Position numbers and translations under genes: made by a program. A DNA stretch of 64,000 nt from Whalleya microplaca (lineage: Eukaryota; Ascomycota; Sordariomycetes; Xylariales; Xylariaceae), in the NCBI GenBank assembly GCA_022497155.1, contig MU385762.1, forward strand, positions 124,001 through 188,000. The letters run 5' to 3'. Below are positions 43,677-56,960 of the stretch, piece after piece (position 1 is the first letter of the stretch; each line of letters begins with the position of its first letter). The notes beneath the pieces are model-generated. The model was not told the DNA's origin. It saw nothing but the letters and a program-made list of their open reading frames with translations, and did no database searches.

Positions 43677-46600
43677 TTTGATTTGTGTGGTTGAGTTTTG
43701 AACGAGTGAAAACTGCTGGGAGTGTGTTGGAGGTTTAGAATGTTTGGATGCTGATGGCCTCTGTTGTGTATGGTTTGGAAGATGGGATGGTATCTCGACG
43801 AATATCACGGGGGAAAGTCAAGAGATTTATACACCTACCGCCCCTGTCCTTCAGGCTCATCTGCTCACGCTTCATCAATGACCATCAGGCTATGGTGACG
43901 AATAAGCTAAGCCCATCATCGAGTCTGATGCTGTGTTCTGATGTCTTGCGAGTTCAACATCTAGCTTTTTGGGAACCCTGTCAGCATTGACCAGGGAGAT
44001 TTGATGGGATCGAGAATCTTAACGATGCCGATATAGCCTAGTTTCAAACCGAGGTGACCTCTTGTTGATCATGACACAGTGGATCAACTTACACGTCCAA
44101 CTAGGCGACGAATCGTAGCTAAGCTCACTTCCACATGGGGAAGTCAAGACCGATGTCCAGCTACGTTAAGCTTGCACCGCCATGGGAAGCACTCGCCACT
44201 CTTCTTCTGGGCAGTAAGCTCCCTCTAACCTAAGAAGAACCTGGGATGAATACAGACAGAAGCTTGCTGCTTCAGTGAGAACGATGCTAAGGTACATCAT
44301 ACTGTCTTAGGTTGGTGATATGAATAGCAAGGTTGTTTCCAAGATTCGCGGAGGCGTCCCGGCTCACCGGGAAGTTCGGGTGACGACGACAAGAACATTC
44401 GGCGACGAATGGAAGGTCGTTGAATACCCCGGGCTACCTGATTGCTGACAGGGCTCTGAATAAAGCGGATCAGTTAGTTCTAGAAGCAATGAAACTATGT
44501 GCGGCTGCAGGGGCAGGACTAGCAAGAGTCCACCAACTGCCATATCCACTGCGCTATCGTGGCATCCATCAGCGCGGCACAGCTCCGGCATTTGCAACGT
44601 TGTTGCATCAAGCCGCATGACGGTCTCTACATAGAGCCTCTTGCTAGATGTTATACATATTTTGTAGTAGCGATCTTCCCTGCTAGAAAGCTCGTGTTGA
44701 AAAATAGAAGCAAGCTTGTGGCGTGTTACCATGACGAGTGGGATCTGTGAGCCATATGTCGTGTCGAGTTGCACGCATCTCTGTATCTCACAGAACAGAT
44801 CAATCGGCAGTCGGAACACCAGATGCCAAGGTTGATCATTGCCGCTCCACTCATCGTAACGACATCGTTAGGTTAGATCGTACGGATTATGGGATTTCGG
44901 TTTAATTCACCAGCTCTCTACATGGTAGATAGCATTCTGCCCTCGCTCGCATGCCGGTCCCCTGCCGAAGTCAAGCAATCGCATGAATAGCTAATCTGAC
45001 AGCCTTACTAGTCGTGAACTAGGTGATTACCATACGGGGAATTACAGAGTAGAAATTTCAGGGGCAAAGACGAATACGTCAAACAGAGAGGCGGAGAGCT
45101 CGTGCAGGTACAGAAAAACAAGGAAAAAGCAAAAAGATCGTCAGCGGCACTTCCAGAAAAAGCAGCCCTATGAACCTTGAAAACTGGGACCTCACGGTTA
45201 GGCCAAAGCCCTATTCCGTACTTATGTGTCGCCTATTAATGCCATAATATCATGAAAACTCTATGTACGACGATTGGAATCAAAGGTGTTGTTTATGTAG
45301 CAACTTTATGAAAAAGATGTATATTTTTAAATTCATTGTAAATGTACTGTGTGTACCTCTTTTTAAGTCGATGCAACGTGCCGGCATGTTTAAAGAGAAG
45401 AGTCGCCTTGCTAGGCTTTAAATAAGTTCGGCAGTTCAAATCCGTAGATGAATAGTCACACTAGTGAGTTCATGTAGTTACTATAATTTCCCACGTTTCG
45501 AGTTCCTGACTAGTCTGATTCTATCGTCGAATACTACATCTACGTATGTAGACATTTCGTGCCTGAAGATTTATTATTACCTTTATTAGGCCGCGTAGTA
45601 CATTGCATTGCATACATAGAATGTGTTGAGAAATAAGCTGACGACTCAACTCGTCAGATGGCTATAGCGGAAATCGAGGGGCTATATCACAGTTCATCTG
45701 ATGTTGTCATGTCACTTCAATAAGTTCTCAGATCCTGTAGTAAACGTAACAACTCAGCTTCCCCACGTCCTACATCGATGAGTTCCGTATACTTTCATGT
45801 TTCTTTGAAGATTGGGGATTCAAAAAATAGTTGTTAAGTTGTGTAGTATGCTGTACGTAAGTAGCACTGTCTCCGGATCCCCAAGCGGGACCATGATCGG
45901 CTCGCTCGGAGATCTGAAACGTCGAACCAACAACGACTCCAGATCGTACATCATCACACAGTAGAACAACAACAAAATAAAAAAAGGCCCAAGCTGCAAA
46001 ACAGGAGAGGAAACTCAATAGGCTTGGCTTGCCTCATTTGGCCTGCGAGGCAATGTCATCACGTTACATTGTCCCTAGCCTCCTGGTTGCGTTGTACGGC
46101 TTTGCGGAACCCCATTGGACGTCAGAGCCATGATGTAATCTCTAGCACTCCATGGATAGAGCACAGTCGCTGAACATGTATTTCAATCGCTCCGATTAGG
46201 AAACTAGACACCGAAGCTGCTACATGCTAGAGATGTAGGAATAGCCTTGCAAGCGTGGATAGGAAGAGCGATGACAACATTGACGGTAAAGATTGTAACA
46301 TCCCCATGTCCACCGACACACACTAGCCTCAAAGGTGCCTTAGCGAGGTCTTCATTCGTCCCAACACAGACGCAAGAATCGTCAGTATAAATAGAACAAC
46401 TGAACTCACCTATTGGCATTGCGGTACTCTTGATTATTTGGTACAGATATAACATCCTAACATATCCCCAGGTAGTTCTTACAGTACATACATGCCAGTA
46501 TCAGACCGTCCTTGACCGGACCTTCTACAGCCCAAAGTTATGTCGCGCGGAACAAAGCTGGCTCTGTTTCGATACCCCAGGCGTCCTACGCGCCATAGAA

Positions 46601-47761
46601 ATGCCGACGTTGAAACATCCCTTCGTAATCTGCAGATAGGCAGTAGACTTGAGTAGATACCTAGGTAGTTTCTTGTCCCCTGGACGTTGACAAATTCGGC
46701 ATCGTCTACAGTCCAACGGCATCGTCTACGGTCCAAAGGCGGTTGCATCCACCAACTACCTATGGCGGGCAAGGCGTCATGCGAACACACATGTGTCAAC
46801 TCTCCCAAGACCGCACTCCATGTTCCCACAACAAGTCTTCGCCTGCGAAGGTATGCCGGAGCATGACACCTACTGTACATACATACATAAGCTACAATAG
46901 CTACGGGATCAGAGTGAACTCTCCATCTTTTCCTCCCGTGGCCCAGGCGGTTTTGCGACAGTCCAGCCATCTAGATGCCTACATGTGACGCGCCGTCGCG
47001 AACTCCAAGATACTCAGCTAGTCAGCTGAAATCCGCCTCCATCATGATGATAAATCACAGAAAGCTATTCGGACACACGAGGATCCATGCTTGAAATTCC
47101 AAGTGAAGAACAGCCAAGCCCCAATCGCAAGAGAGAAGGTAATAACATAAGATGGATAAACTCGTAAGAACAACTACCGTGGTCTGTACTCGGAATAATG
47201 GGAGGTAGAAGCCTTCGCTTACCACCCATACCTAATCTCAGCAGCATGTTATTGAGATTCACCAATCGTAAGAGAAGGTAAGAATATAAGATAGATGAGC
47301 AAACAGAACGTTGACCTTAGATTGTACTTTATATACTGCAGGTAGAAGCACTTGCTCACAACCCAGACCTAACCTCGACCTAACCTCGACAGTATTCCAT
47401 ATCCTCAACTCTACAGAGCTAATACCAACTCTACAACCACATCCCAACCCTAATCCAGAAGTCAACGAGTAGAAACAAAGCAACAGGTCTACAGCACCAC
47501 ACTACCTGGCCAAGACAGACGCCTACAAAACAGAATAGTATAAATCACAGTCGTAACATTAGTAACCTCACATCATCAGACACATATTGGCAGGCTATCA
47601 GACTGAAGACCGTCCGCCCCTGGATGAATGGGCAGGACACGCCAAATAATATTACATCTACCTCGTCTATCGATGCAGCCACCACCACGATGTCCCACAA
47701 CCACAGTTGTCCCATCCCATCATTCCCGTCATCCCCGTCCATCCAGTCTTTCCTTTGCGAT
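43677..47761. other. Gene desert (4.1 kb)
   Basis: No supported gene on either strand. It holds a short 21-bp tandem (CGGCATCGTCTACAGTCCAA twice near 46698-46738) and a diverged tandem duplication at 47110-47390. Confidence 0.5.
47110..47390. repeat. Diverged tandem duplication, ~150-bp unit
   Basis: Two adjacent blocks share the order CAATCG-AAGAGA-AAGGTAA-A-ATAAGAT-GAT, then a GTAGAAGC-CTTGCT and CCCA-ACCTAA-CTC end (about 47115-47242 and 47262-47388). Similarity is clear but imperfect. No coding role is evident. Confidence 0.6.
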
Positions 47762-49349
47762 TACGCGTAGAAGTTGACCGTCTATAGAGCATAGTTAGCA
47801 TAGTCCAAGAGAGCGGATAATGATAGCTCGAGATAATAACAACAAGACTCACCTCCTTCTTCTTAGACTGCACCTCAGCGATAGCATCGACGTAGTGCTC
47901 ATGGCTGATCTTGTTCTTGCCCATGCGCAGGGCAATCATGCCCGCCTCGACGCAGACGGCCTTGAGCATGGCACCACCGAACTCGTCCGTGCTGCGCGCG
48001 AGCTCGTTCCAGTTCACACTCCCATCGACCTTCATCTTGCGGGAGTGGATCTTCAGGATCTGGGCGCGCGCCTCCTCGTTCGGCAGCGGGAACTCGATCT
48101 TGCGGTCGAGGCGGCCGGAGCGCAGCAGGGCCGGGTCGAGCACGTCGACGCGGTTCGTGGCCGCGAGCACCTTGATGCGGTCGTCGGACGCGAAGCCGTC
48201 GAGCTGGTTGAGCAGCTCCAGCATCGTGCGCTGCACCTCGCGGTCGCCGCTCTTCTCGCTGTCGAACCGCTTCGTGCCCACCGCGTCCAGCTCGTCGATG
48301 AAGATGATCGCGGGGGCTTTTTCTTTCGCCAGCGCGAAGCAGTCCCGCACCAGCTTGGCGCCGTCGCCGATGAACATCTGCACCAGCTGCGGGCCCGCTA
48401 GCTTCAGGAAGGTCGCGTCCGTCTGCGCCGCGCAGGCGCGCGCTAGGAGCGTCTTGCCAGTTCCTGGGGGACCGTACATCAAGGCACCTAGTATATAATC
48501 GTAAGTAACAGCAGCATAGACATTCATAGAAAGTATCCGACATACCCTTGGGTGCTTTGATTCCGATCTTCTTGAACCGGTCAGCCTCTTTCATAGGCCA
48601 CACGATGGCCTCAACGAGTTCCTCTATTTGCTTGTCCAAACCGCCCACGTCGCTGTACTTCTCGGTGGGCTTCTCATCGACCTCCATAGCCTTGACCCGG
48701 CTGTCGTATTCGGCCGGTAATGTATCGAGGATCAGATAGGAATCTTTGTTAACGCCTATGAGGTCGCCCGGCTTCAGGTTATCAGGGTCCACCAGGCCAA
48801 TCAAGGGTAGGAAAATGGTCTGCCTCGTAGATGTCTTGATAACTGCCGACTTGCCTACTCTTGTGGCGTCTAGGTCGATATTGGCACCTTCTTCGGACGA
48901 TTCGGCCGTGGGGTCGAGATCGAGTAGCTCAACAACATTGCCAACGAGATAGGGTAGCTGCCTGTGGGGAATAATTAGCTCGAAGTAGCAAGGCTAGAAA
49001 CGTAATATTTCAGCAGTACGAACCGGTTATTGGCAATCTTCTCCATATTCTCCTTAATCTTCTCGCCCATGGTCGCCTTCTCGTGTGATAACCGCTGGAA
49101 CTCGCTCTTCATGATTCTGGCGTCATTCTCGAGTAGGCGTTTCCGGGTTTGTAGATCTTGTGTGCTGAGGGTGAGGATTTCCTCGTCGAGGATCTCGTCT
49201 TCTTCGGGCTCGGCGTCCTTCATCTCGGAGTCGCCATCACGGTTAGTGGTGGACTCCTTGTTTCCATCGCCTCTTCCCTCGTCCTTCTTGTCCTTGCCGT
49301 CGTCAGAACCCCGGCGCTCTACGCCTTCCAGGTCTTGGGTGCTGGACAT
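47762..49349 (-). CDS. RPT5: 26S proteasome regulatory ATPase Rpt5 (subunit 6A)
   Basis: One of the six AAA+ ATPases of the 19S base that unfold substrates and open the 20S gate. Four exons (49349-49024, 48961-48546, 48487-47853, 47782-47762) in phase give 465 aa. An acidic N-terminal tail precedes a coiled coil ([20 protein letters not shown]), an OB domain ([14 protein letters not shown]), and the AAA module. The module has Walker A GPPGTGKT (about 253-260), Walker B IIFIDE (about 308-313), the sensor/arginine-finger region [10 protein letters not shown] and a C-terminal helix bundle. The final exon is seven codons and supplies the gate-docking tail TVNFYA, a hydrophobic-Tyr-X (HbYX) ending. 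The first donor is GTTCGT, a weak site, but phase and homology need it. The gene is divergent from the MIX23-like gene. Confidence 0.96.
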
Positions 49350-50057
49350 GATTATGGAATGTGTTTATCGGATGTGTGTGATGCTGGCGGAGAAACGAAC
49401 AAGTGCGGTATTGAGTGGTGTCAGAAAAAAAACACTGCGTCGTTGAGAAGGTACCCGCGATGCTGATGCTGCGGTGGTGGAATTTTTGGATTGGATTATG
49501 GTCGTTGGTAATGGTTTGGTCGGAAGAATTGCATCAGCATCAAATCGAAGTGGATGGATGGAAGCTCCAGAAGCTGCAGCCAGAAGCTGTCCCAAGGGTC
49601 CCAAGGCAGGCGTGTCGCGTAATCAGCCTGATGCGCTAAACGGGGCCCTGTCTTTTACATAATACTCTTTAACTGTATATACTTGCATAACTGAATCAAG
49701 CAACGGAATTATGCAGTAATGAGAGCACCGATTAGGTAATGGGAGGTACAAGCCTTTTTACTCGACCACCCGTTAGCTCCGTCTGCTCCGTCATCAACTC
49801 GAGCTTCGACCTATGAGCAGAGACTTTTATTAAAGCATTTAGCACTTAGCATATTTCATGTTCTAAATATCCAAGAGTACGTGAACAAATCTGAGATGTC
49901 ATTTCCCGTGTACATCTCTAGTCTATAGACTACCTATACTGGATTGTAAACTGTTACCGTTACCGTCACCCTGGCTGGATTACTTTGGTCTCGAAGACCG
50001 GCGTCCACGGCGGATGCCACCGACAGCACCTCTGCCAAACCCGTCCCTCATGAGATC
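49350..50057. other. Divergent promoter region, RPT5 and MIX23-like
   Basis: No separate gene supported. It holds the start regions of the two flanking divergent genes. I could not identify a clear Rpn4-like proteasome element. Confidence 0.45.
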
Positions 50058-50712
50058 ATGACCGAGCCCTCCACCAAACCCAACCTGACACCACAGTTCT
50101 GTTTCTCAACCGTAGCGCTGAGAGGTGCGCCCTGTCCCTGCTGACCTCATCGTTCTCTACGCGCAGATAGACAGCTTACCTTGTTCCGCAAAAGATTTCC
50201 TCCGACTCTCTCGCGCCGCCATAGACGACTCGATCACCCAGAACCTCAATGCCCTCCTGACACCCGCGCAGTCGGGCTTCGATCCGACCTCCACTTCGGT
50301 GCGAATACCGCGAGCCCCGAGCCGGCAGATCGACCCGCGATCGTGCCAGGAATTCAAGGATAAGGTCCTGTTCCCCTCGTGGCAGGCCAGGTCCGATGTG
50401 TTGAGCTATTGCGCCTACGTGGCCACGAGCCCGGACCCGGACGACCCCGAGATTCCTCTACGGGAGGTCGAGACGGAAAAGAACCGTGAGCGGGTGGTTG
50501 ACGAACGACTGGATCCGTACTCCGCGCGATACTTCCCTAGGGAGCCCCGGACGGAGACATTGGCTATGTTGCTGAGACAGGAGAGAAGTGTGGAAAGTAT
50601 TATCCGGTCACGGACATGGGGTCTGGTCCGAGAGCGATGCGGCGATAGCTTTCAGGATCCCGAGAGCGCTCTCAATCGTTGGAGAGAGGGCCGGGAGCGT
50701 CGCGGTACATGA
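50058..50712 (+). CDS. MIX23/CCDC58 family (Cid2-like) mitochondrial IMS protein
   Basis: Homolog of the mitochondrial intermembrane-space protein Mix23 (human CCDC58, fission yeast caffeine-induced death protein Cid2), which aids protein import into the organelle. Two exons (50058-50124 and 50195-50712) join in phase to 194 aa. Exon 1 begins MTEPSTKPNLTPQFCFSTVALR and is needed to supply the first conserved Cys. The 70-bp intron has a CTGAC branch. Conserved marks are FLRLSRAAIDDSITQNLN, a Cys pair in SCQEF...LSYC, RQERSVESIIRSRTW, and ERC near the end. The four family cysteines are all present. There is a Pro/Asp-rich insertion (SPDPDDPEIP) and no classical presequence, as expected for a disulphide-trapped IMS protein. 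Confidence 0.8.
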
Positions 50713-51674
50713 TACCGACAAACAATGTCGCCTAGCTCTGATTGTACAGCATGCGTGACTGAAGGGTCACTAGAAGGAAGTGTCTCGATTAGCGCTGTTC
50801 ACAGTACAATCTATCTATGTATATATCTCAATACCCTCACCGCTATAATAAAACAATAAAAAGTATTAATACAAGATCTTCTGTATATACTTCGCTGTAT
50901 TATGCATTAAGTACCAAGCAGCCAATCAGTGACGGAGGATTGACGGAGGATTGACATAAGTGATGAGGCTCTTCTCCAAGATATTAGTGTTGCAGGGTAA
51001 ACTAGGTAGCTTTCCAATAGGATAGCGCAATTAGTAACTCGTATGACATTTTTCACATGTTTATGTTACTACATGCGTATTCAGTAACATTGTGCCTCTT
51101 TATATAATTCGAGATTTCGATTGAAATTTGGTTGAGTGAATGAAGGATGAGGCCTAGCGAGTGTCAATCACTCGACCTCTTCAGGCCCCCTCTGGCTGTA
51201 TAAGTCCGGCCGATGTTCGGCTAAATCCGCAGGAACCCATAGCTCTGAATTTTCTGAGATGGGCCGGGCCGGGCGACCTGCCGCTAATAATCGCAGACCC
51301 AAGCTTTGAGCTCACCACGCCCTTTAAACACACGACAAACCGACGCACTATACACGACACACGACCAATCTCTCGGTCCTGCGTCTGTAGACCTCTCGTT
51401 TAGGATTTTATGCTTGAATCCAACCTACCTACACAAGGTCCTCGTAAGTCCCCCATACAACAAATTCCCAAATTCCCTAGTCGCTTCTTCCATCTAATTT
51501 CCAAGCACAAATAAGTTATTAGGTAGCTACCTCATTTAATACTATCGAGTCCCACCCACGTCGAGGATCCCCCCCCTACAACCCCTACAGACTAGAACAT
51601 CACCCCCTGGAACACTGGTGTCTTTGGAAAGAGACGTTTTGACGGCGGAGGAGCTGCACCCATAATCATCAACC
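50713..51674. other. Intergenic; promoter of NAA15
   Basis: No supported gene. It has CCTACCTACAC-type motifs near 51422 and a C-rich leader near 51565-51580 before the ATG at 51675. Confidence 0.5.
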
Positions 51675-54343
51675 ATGCCCCAGCCCCTCAATTCGAAGGA
51701 GAGTTCGCTCTTTCGCCAGGTCATTCGCAACTATGAAGACAAGCAATACAAGAGGGGCCTGAAGGCTGCCGAGCAGATCTTGAAGAAGAACCCCAAGCAT
51801 GGCGACACCATGGCCATGAAGGCCCTGATCATCAACCAGCAGGGGAAGACCGAGGAGGCCTTCGCGCTGGGCAAGGAGGCCCTGACCGCCGACATGAAGT
51901 CGCACATATGCTGGCACGTCTACGGCCTCCTATATCGGCACCAGAAGAACTTCGAGGAGGCCATCAAGGCCTACAAGTTCGCCCTGAAGCTAGAGCCCGA
52001 GTCCCACCAGATTCAGAGGGATCTGGCCTTCCTCCAGGTGCAGATGCGAGACTACCAAGGCTATGTCCAGAGCAGAACTGCTATGCTGCAGGCCCGACCG
52101 CAACTACGGCAGAACTGGACCGCGCTCGCGGTTGCGCATCACCTATCGGGCGATCTCGTCCAGGCCGAGAAGGTGCTGACCACATACGAGGATTCCTTAA
52201 AAACTCCCCCTTCAAAAACCGACTACGAGAATTCCGAGGCTGTTTTATACAAGAACTCGGTCATTGCAGAGACGCATGACTATCAGAGAGCTTTAGATCA
52301 TCTCGAGTCTGTTGCCAAGCACAATCTTGACCGACTAGCGGTTGCGGAGCTCCGGGCTGAGTACCTGGCAAAGCTTGGCAGGAAGGAAGAGGCTGCCGAT
52401 GCGTATCGTATCCTACTAGAGCGAAACTCAGAACACCCCGAATACTATGATAAGCTCGTGGCAGTCCTCGGAGTCGACGCCAACGACCAAGCGGCGCGGA
52501 AGGCGATCTACGACGAGTATGCCGAGAAGAATCCCCGCTGCGATGCTGCTAAACGATTACCCCTGGATTTCCTCGCTGGTAAGTCAGAGCAACTAGAATC
52601 ACAATTGACCAATGCTAATCTTTTGTCAGGGGATGCATTCCGGGAAGCAGCTCAAAAGTATCTCACTTTCATGCTGGATAAAGGGGTTCCCTCTACATTT
52701 GCCAATGTGAAGCATCTCTACACTGACTCATCCAAGAAAGACACGTTCGAGTCTTTAGCGCATGAGTACCTCGAGGCCAAACGTGCCAACCCAGGGGAGA
52801 AAACGACCAATGGAGATGCGCCGACTGGTGAGCCGGCAGGACTGTATTACCTCGCTCAACATTATAACTACAATCTATCCCGCGATCTTGAAAAGGCTAT
52901 GGAGTATGTCAACAAGGGAATCGAACTGTTACCAGATAACGTGGAATTTCACATGACCAAGGCTCGGATATGGAAACACATCGGCAACACCCAGAAGGCT
53001 TCGGAAGCCATGGACCACGCTCGCACACTCGACCTGAAGGACAGGTATATCAACACCAAGGCAGCGAAGTACCAATTACGAAACAACGAGTCCGACACGG
53101 CCCTCAAGACGATGAGTCTTTTTACTAGGAACGACTCTCCGGGAGGTCCTCTGAACGACCTGCTCGACATGCAGAGCGTCTGGTACCTGACGGAAGACGG
53201 CGAGGCGGCGGTGCGCAACGGCCACATCGGGCTGGCGCTCAAGCGCTTCCACTCCGTTTACAACATCTTCGACGTCTGGCAGGAGGACCAGTTCGACTTC
53301 CACAGCTTCTCGCTGCGCAAGGGGCAGATCCGCGCGTACGTCGACATGGTGCGGTGGGAGGACCACCTGCGCGAGCACCCCTTCTACACGCGCGCCGCCC
53401 TCGGCGCCATCGCCGTCTACCTCAGCATCCACGACCGGCGGCAGCAGTCCTCCCTGCCTAACGGCACCGGTGGCGCGAACGGCTCCGCCGCGGGCGCCGA
53501 CGACGCGGCCGAGCAGAAGAAGGCCGCCAAGAAGGCGCGCAAGGAGGCCCAGAGGGCCGAGCGCGAGGCCGCTGAGAAGGCCGCCCGGCAGGACCCCAAC
53601 AAGGCGGCTAAGGGTGCTGCTGCTGCTGAGCAGCCCGTGCGCAAGGACGACGACCCCTACGGGTTTAGACTCGCGGCGACGGCGGAGCCGCTCGTCGAGG
53701 CCACGCGGTTCCTTGCGCCGATTTTGCAGTTTAGTCCGCGGAACATCGATGGGCAGATTGCCGGGTTCGAAACTTTCATTAGGAGAGGTGAGACTTTACT
53801 GACTCACATACACATGCACACACACTCACATACACACATCTTCCATCTGTCTTATTACGCTAAGCCAGACTAAATTAACTTGTCTTCGCAGAAAAATTCC
53901 TACTCGCCCTCCGCTGCCTAAACGCCGCCCTCGCCATCGACGCCTCCAACCCGACGGTGCACGAGCAAACCGTGCGGTTCCGGCAGATCCTCGACGGCAA
54001 ACTGTCCTCCCTGCCCCCCAAGGTCGTCTCCGTCCTGCAGTCCTCCTTCACGGCCCTACCCCCCAGCACCACGGACCTCGCAGCCTTCAACGCGGACTTC
54101 CGCGCGCGGCACGCGGGCTCCCCCGCGCACTTCGTCACCGCGGTCAAGGTCGAGCGCCTGCTGGGCGGGGACGCCGCCGCGTGCGAAAGCGAGTTGGTGG
54201 AGAAAGTGTTGGGGTTCGAGGGCGTGGAGGTCGAGAATGCGATTGAGGCCTTGGGGTTGCTGGTCCAGTGGCGCAGCGCGCGGGCGGGGGAGTTTAAGGG
54301 GTTGGCGCATGCGAAGTGGCCTGAGGTTACTGCTTTTACTTAA
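51675..54343 (+). CDS. NatA auxiliary subunit Naa15 (Nat1)
   Basis: The large TPR scaffold of the N-terminal acetyltransferase NatA, which holds the catalytic subunit Naa10 and docks it to the ribosome. Two exons (51675-53787 and 53892-54343) give 854 aa. It starts MPQPLNSKESSLFRQVIRNYEDKQYKRGLKAAE and carries TPR motifs in series (for example HGDTMAMKALIINQQGKTEEA, WHVYGLLYRHQKNFEEAIKAY, RQNWTALAVAHHLSGD). A Lys/Ala-rich charged segment (AEQKKAAKKARKEAQRAE) lies at about residues 615-640, the usual basic insert. The second exon carries the conserved C-terminal TPR-like part (KFLLALRCLNAALAID). The frame is intact and strongly GC-biased at its 3' half. The 104-bp intron contains a CA-rich run. 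Confidence 0.95.
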
Positions 54344-54605
54344 GTGAGGGAGGCTACCTGGTGAGTGAGGGTTGTTGACGGGGATGTTGTGTGGGTGGGT
54401 GTGGGCGGGTGTGGATGTATCTGACCTGACTACCTGACTACCTCCTTTGTATCTCCTCCACCGACCCCTCTCTCCCTTCCTCTCTCCTGTCCCTTTTCTT
54501 TTCTCCGTCATAGTTAGGGATAGGGGGGGCATTGTAGCTAGTAAGTTAGGTATGCATGGCATCGCATCGCATGGCATCGAGAACATTTCATGGGTTTTAT
54601 TTGTT

Positions 54606-54638
54606 ATGTTGTGTTGTGTTGTGTTGTGTTGTGTTGTG
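54606..54638. repeat. TGTTG pentamer microsatellite
   Basis: About six to seven perfect copies of the GTGTT/TGTTG unit. Confidence 0.9.
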
Positions 54639-54967
54639 TATCAAAGCCGGTGGATTGGGACCGACTACCTAAGCTAAGCTGCTTAGGTGTGGGTGTAGGT
54701 GGCAATGCAATGCCATGGGGTTAGTTGCGTTGAGTTGGGCTGAGTTGAGCACCGAATTAAAAGGAGAAAATTACCTACTTGCCTGACAGGTAGTGGGAGG
54801 CGAGAAAGTGTGAGAAAGTGAGATAGCGAGAAAAGTTAAAACCTGAGAAAAGAAGACAGCGAGACAGCAAGCAGGTAGATAGATCGGGCTGAGTTCCGAG
54901 AGCTAGTACCTACCTAGGTATATAGCCAGGTTGGAAATTTAGGGGCGGCGAGAATGAGATTTTGTGA

Positions 54968-54987
54968 CTATATATATATATATATAT
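54968..54987. repeat. TA dinucleotide run
   Basis: About ten TA repeats. A second run lies at 55732-55750. Confidence 0.9.
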
Positions 54988-55369
54988 TGTGTGAGTGTGT
55001 GGGTGAGTGTGTGGGTGAGTGTGTGTGTGACTCCGTACATGTATCGTGCTGTCTGCGTAGACGAGTTGCGTTAGCGTAGCTTGCTATTGTGATATGAAGC
55101 TGTCTGGAGTAGGTCGATGGATGGCTAGACGGATGGCAGTATGCATAACGAAGTACGCGATAGGGGCGGTGTAGATGGTATCGTATTACGGTAACTGCTT
55201 GTTACCTAGGTATCGCACGTCTATCTGGGCTTAGGAATCAAGAATTTGATGGCCCCCGGGTTAGTTGTGGCAGTGTGCACCTGATCACTTGATAACACTG
55301 TGAAGCTTGGATTCTGGATATGGTGTCTATAGACGAGCATATATCTAGGTTATACATATTGAATTTCTA

Positions 55370-55495
55370 GGATGAACACCCGCTGATTGCTTTGAAGTCT
55401 AAGACTAAACGTATCTAGAGCCCTTAGGGGATGTTGCTAACATGAGTACAGCATGTGGGGTTGCCCAACCTGCTATATTCTAATGATATAGCTAC
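55370..55495 (+). repeat. Dispersed repeat, copy 2
   Basis: Aligns with 35877-36000: shared TAGGATGA, AAGTC-AAG-CTAA, GGGATGTTGCTAAC-like and GTTGCCCAACCTGCTATATTC blocks. Differences are mostly transitions. Confidence 0.5.
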
Positions 55496-56960
55496 TATAT
55501 GTATTTTATATGCTAGTTATAAGATGTTCGAAATCCTGTGCGATGTTGGTTCTTGTGGGTAGGTATGTGGTTAACTGCTGTAGAGCATCACTTCTATCCA
55601 TGTGTATCGACGACTCCATATCGCCCTGATCAAAGAATAGGGAGGTGACTTTAAGATGCCAAAATTCCAATATGATTTGCTGGAACGATATTAAGCTTGG
55701 TATGTATAGTTCAGGCGAGTTGAAGTGATTATATATATATATATATATATTCCTCATTACCCTCGCATGTTGATACTGGCTCTCGGTATCAATTATCGGC
55801 GCGTTATAGGTCGTAAGTTTATGTTATAGGTGGCCTCTTGTGGTACTAAAGTTAGCGCGGACATGTGGATCTACCCGGCTATTAATGAAGTTAGGGTCGA
55901 TCTCTAATAGTTGGCAGCGCTATTGATTTCTCGCTGATGGCTCATCTGCGTGTAATTATTAGGCGGTGGACAGAAGGTTATTCTAACGACATGATCTATA
56001 AGGCTTTTCCTGTAAGTATAAGTCTCGTGCAAGCCTCGAAACACTCGAAAAGATAACGATTTTTCGCCGTGGACATGTTTCATCAACAAGCTTTATGCAG
56101 CTCAGGCTCGCTGGCTCGATCGGAACTTCTGGTGCACTTGGCCGAGAGACGGAAATCCGGCGCTAATCCGGTGCGTCTTCAGCCCCCTTGAGGTGGCAGG
56201 GTGAAGGATGCTGACGGCGATTCGCGGCTTTCTACTGCCTGTTTTGAGGCCAGCACATCAGAGAGTAACTATGCTTAAAACGTGGTAGTTGGTAATTGAA
56301 ACGGCGCAGCCGCCCTCATAAATATCGACAATGCACATTTGTTAGCATTGTGGGTTCTAATATAGGCTTCGACAATTTGACGTGGACGAGTCGGGGTAAT
56401 AGAAGACCCAGGCCTCTATAAGCACCAGGGTCATTTATCCGACTGAGGTAAGTTGGTTTCTTGACTCATCTGTCTTGCTTTTATAGTTCTTATTACTGCC
56501 ACCATTTTCCGATGGTGGTGATAGTCAATCATGGCCTTATAGACATATTACTTCTGTCTAGCCATCCCCTCAGATCGTAACAATCTATAGACCAGAATCT
56601 TCAGGTATATTCTATATTCAACTCTCTAAATGCCTCTCGGACCTACCCTGTTGAAAGGTCGGCTGGATTCCTTAACCCGGGCTCCACCGGGGGTTGGGTC
56701 CTCCCGTCTCCGGCCCGGATGACCCAGAGATCAAGTAAACGATATACTACAAGGGTACAGAAGTACCTTCAGTGATAGGCAAGGAATTGCTATACGCATG
56801 TGCTTATCTATTATGCACATATATATAGTAAACAAAGACTACATTGCATAGAAATGTCTTGCAATCTTTGAAAGTGTATATCCCCAATTCTGTCTAAAGC
56901 CCCAGGAGAGACCTACACTTTCTTTCTTCGTATCCCATTTTCTACGTTTACTGACCAAAT

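Larger units (their letters stand above)
54344..56960. other. Gene desert with simple repeats (2.6 kb)
   Basis: No supported gene. It includes a GTGTT pentamer array, two TA runs, a GTGAGTGTGTG run near 54990-55030 and the second copy of a dispersed repeat. Confidence 0.5.

Noticed and set aside
44364..44819. Minus-strand frame of 151 codons
   Set aside because: No domain, signal peptide or splice support, and composition like the surrounding desert.
45770..46018. Minus-strand frame starting with a hydrophobic stretch (SFLSCFAAWAFFYFVVVLL)
   Set aside because: Signal-anchor-like start, but the first codon is TTG, there is no ATG before the hydrophobic part, and no promoter or intron supports it.
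47820..48498. Two long plus-strand frames opposite RPT5
   Set aside because: Antisense shadows. The minus strand has all AAA+ ATPase motifs.
53076..53644. Minus-strand frames opposite NAA15
   Set aside because: Antisense shadows of the GC-biased 3' half of NAA15.
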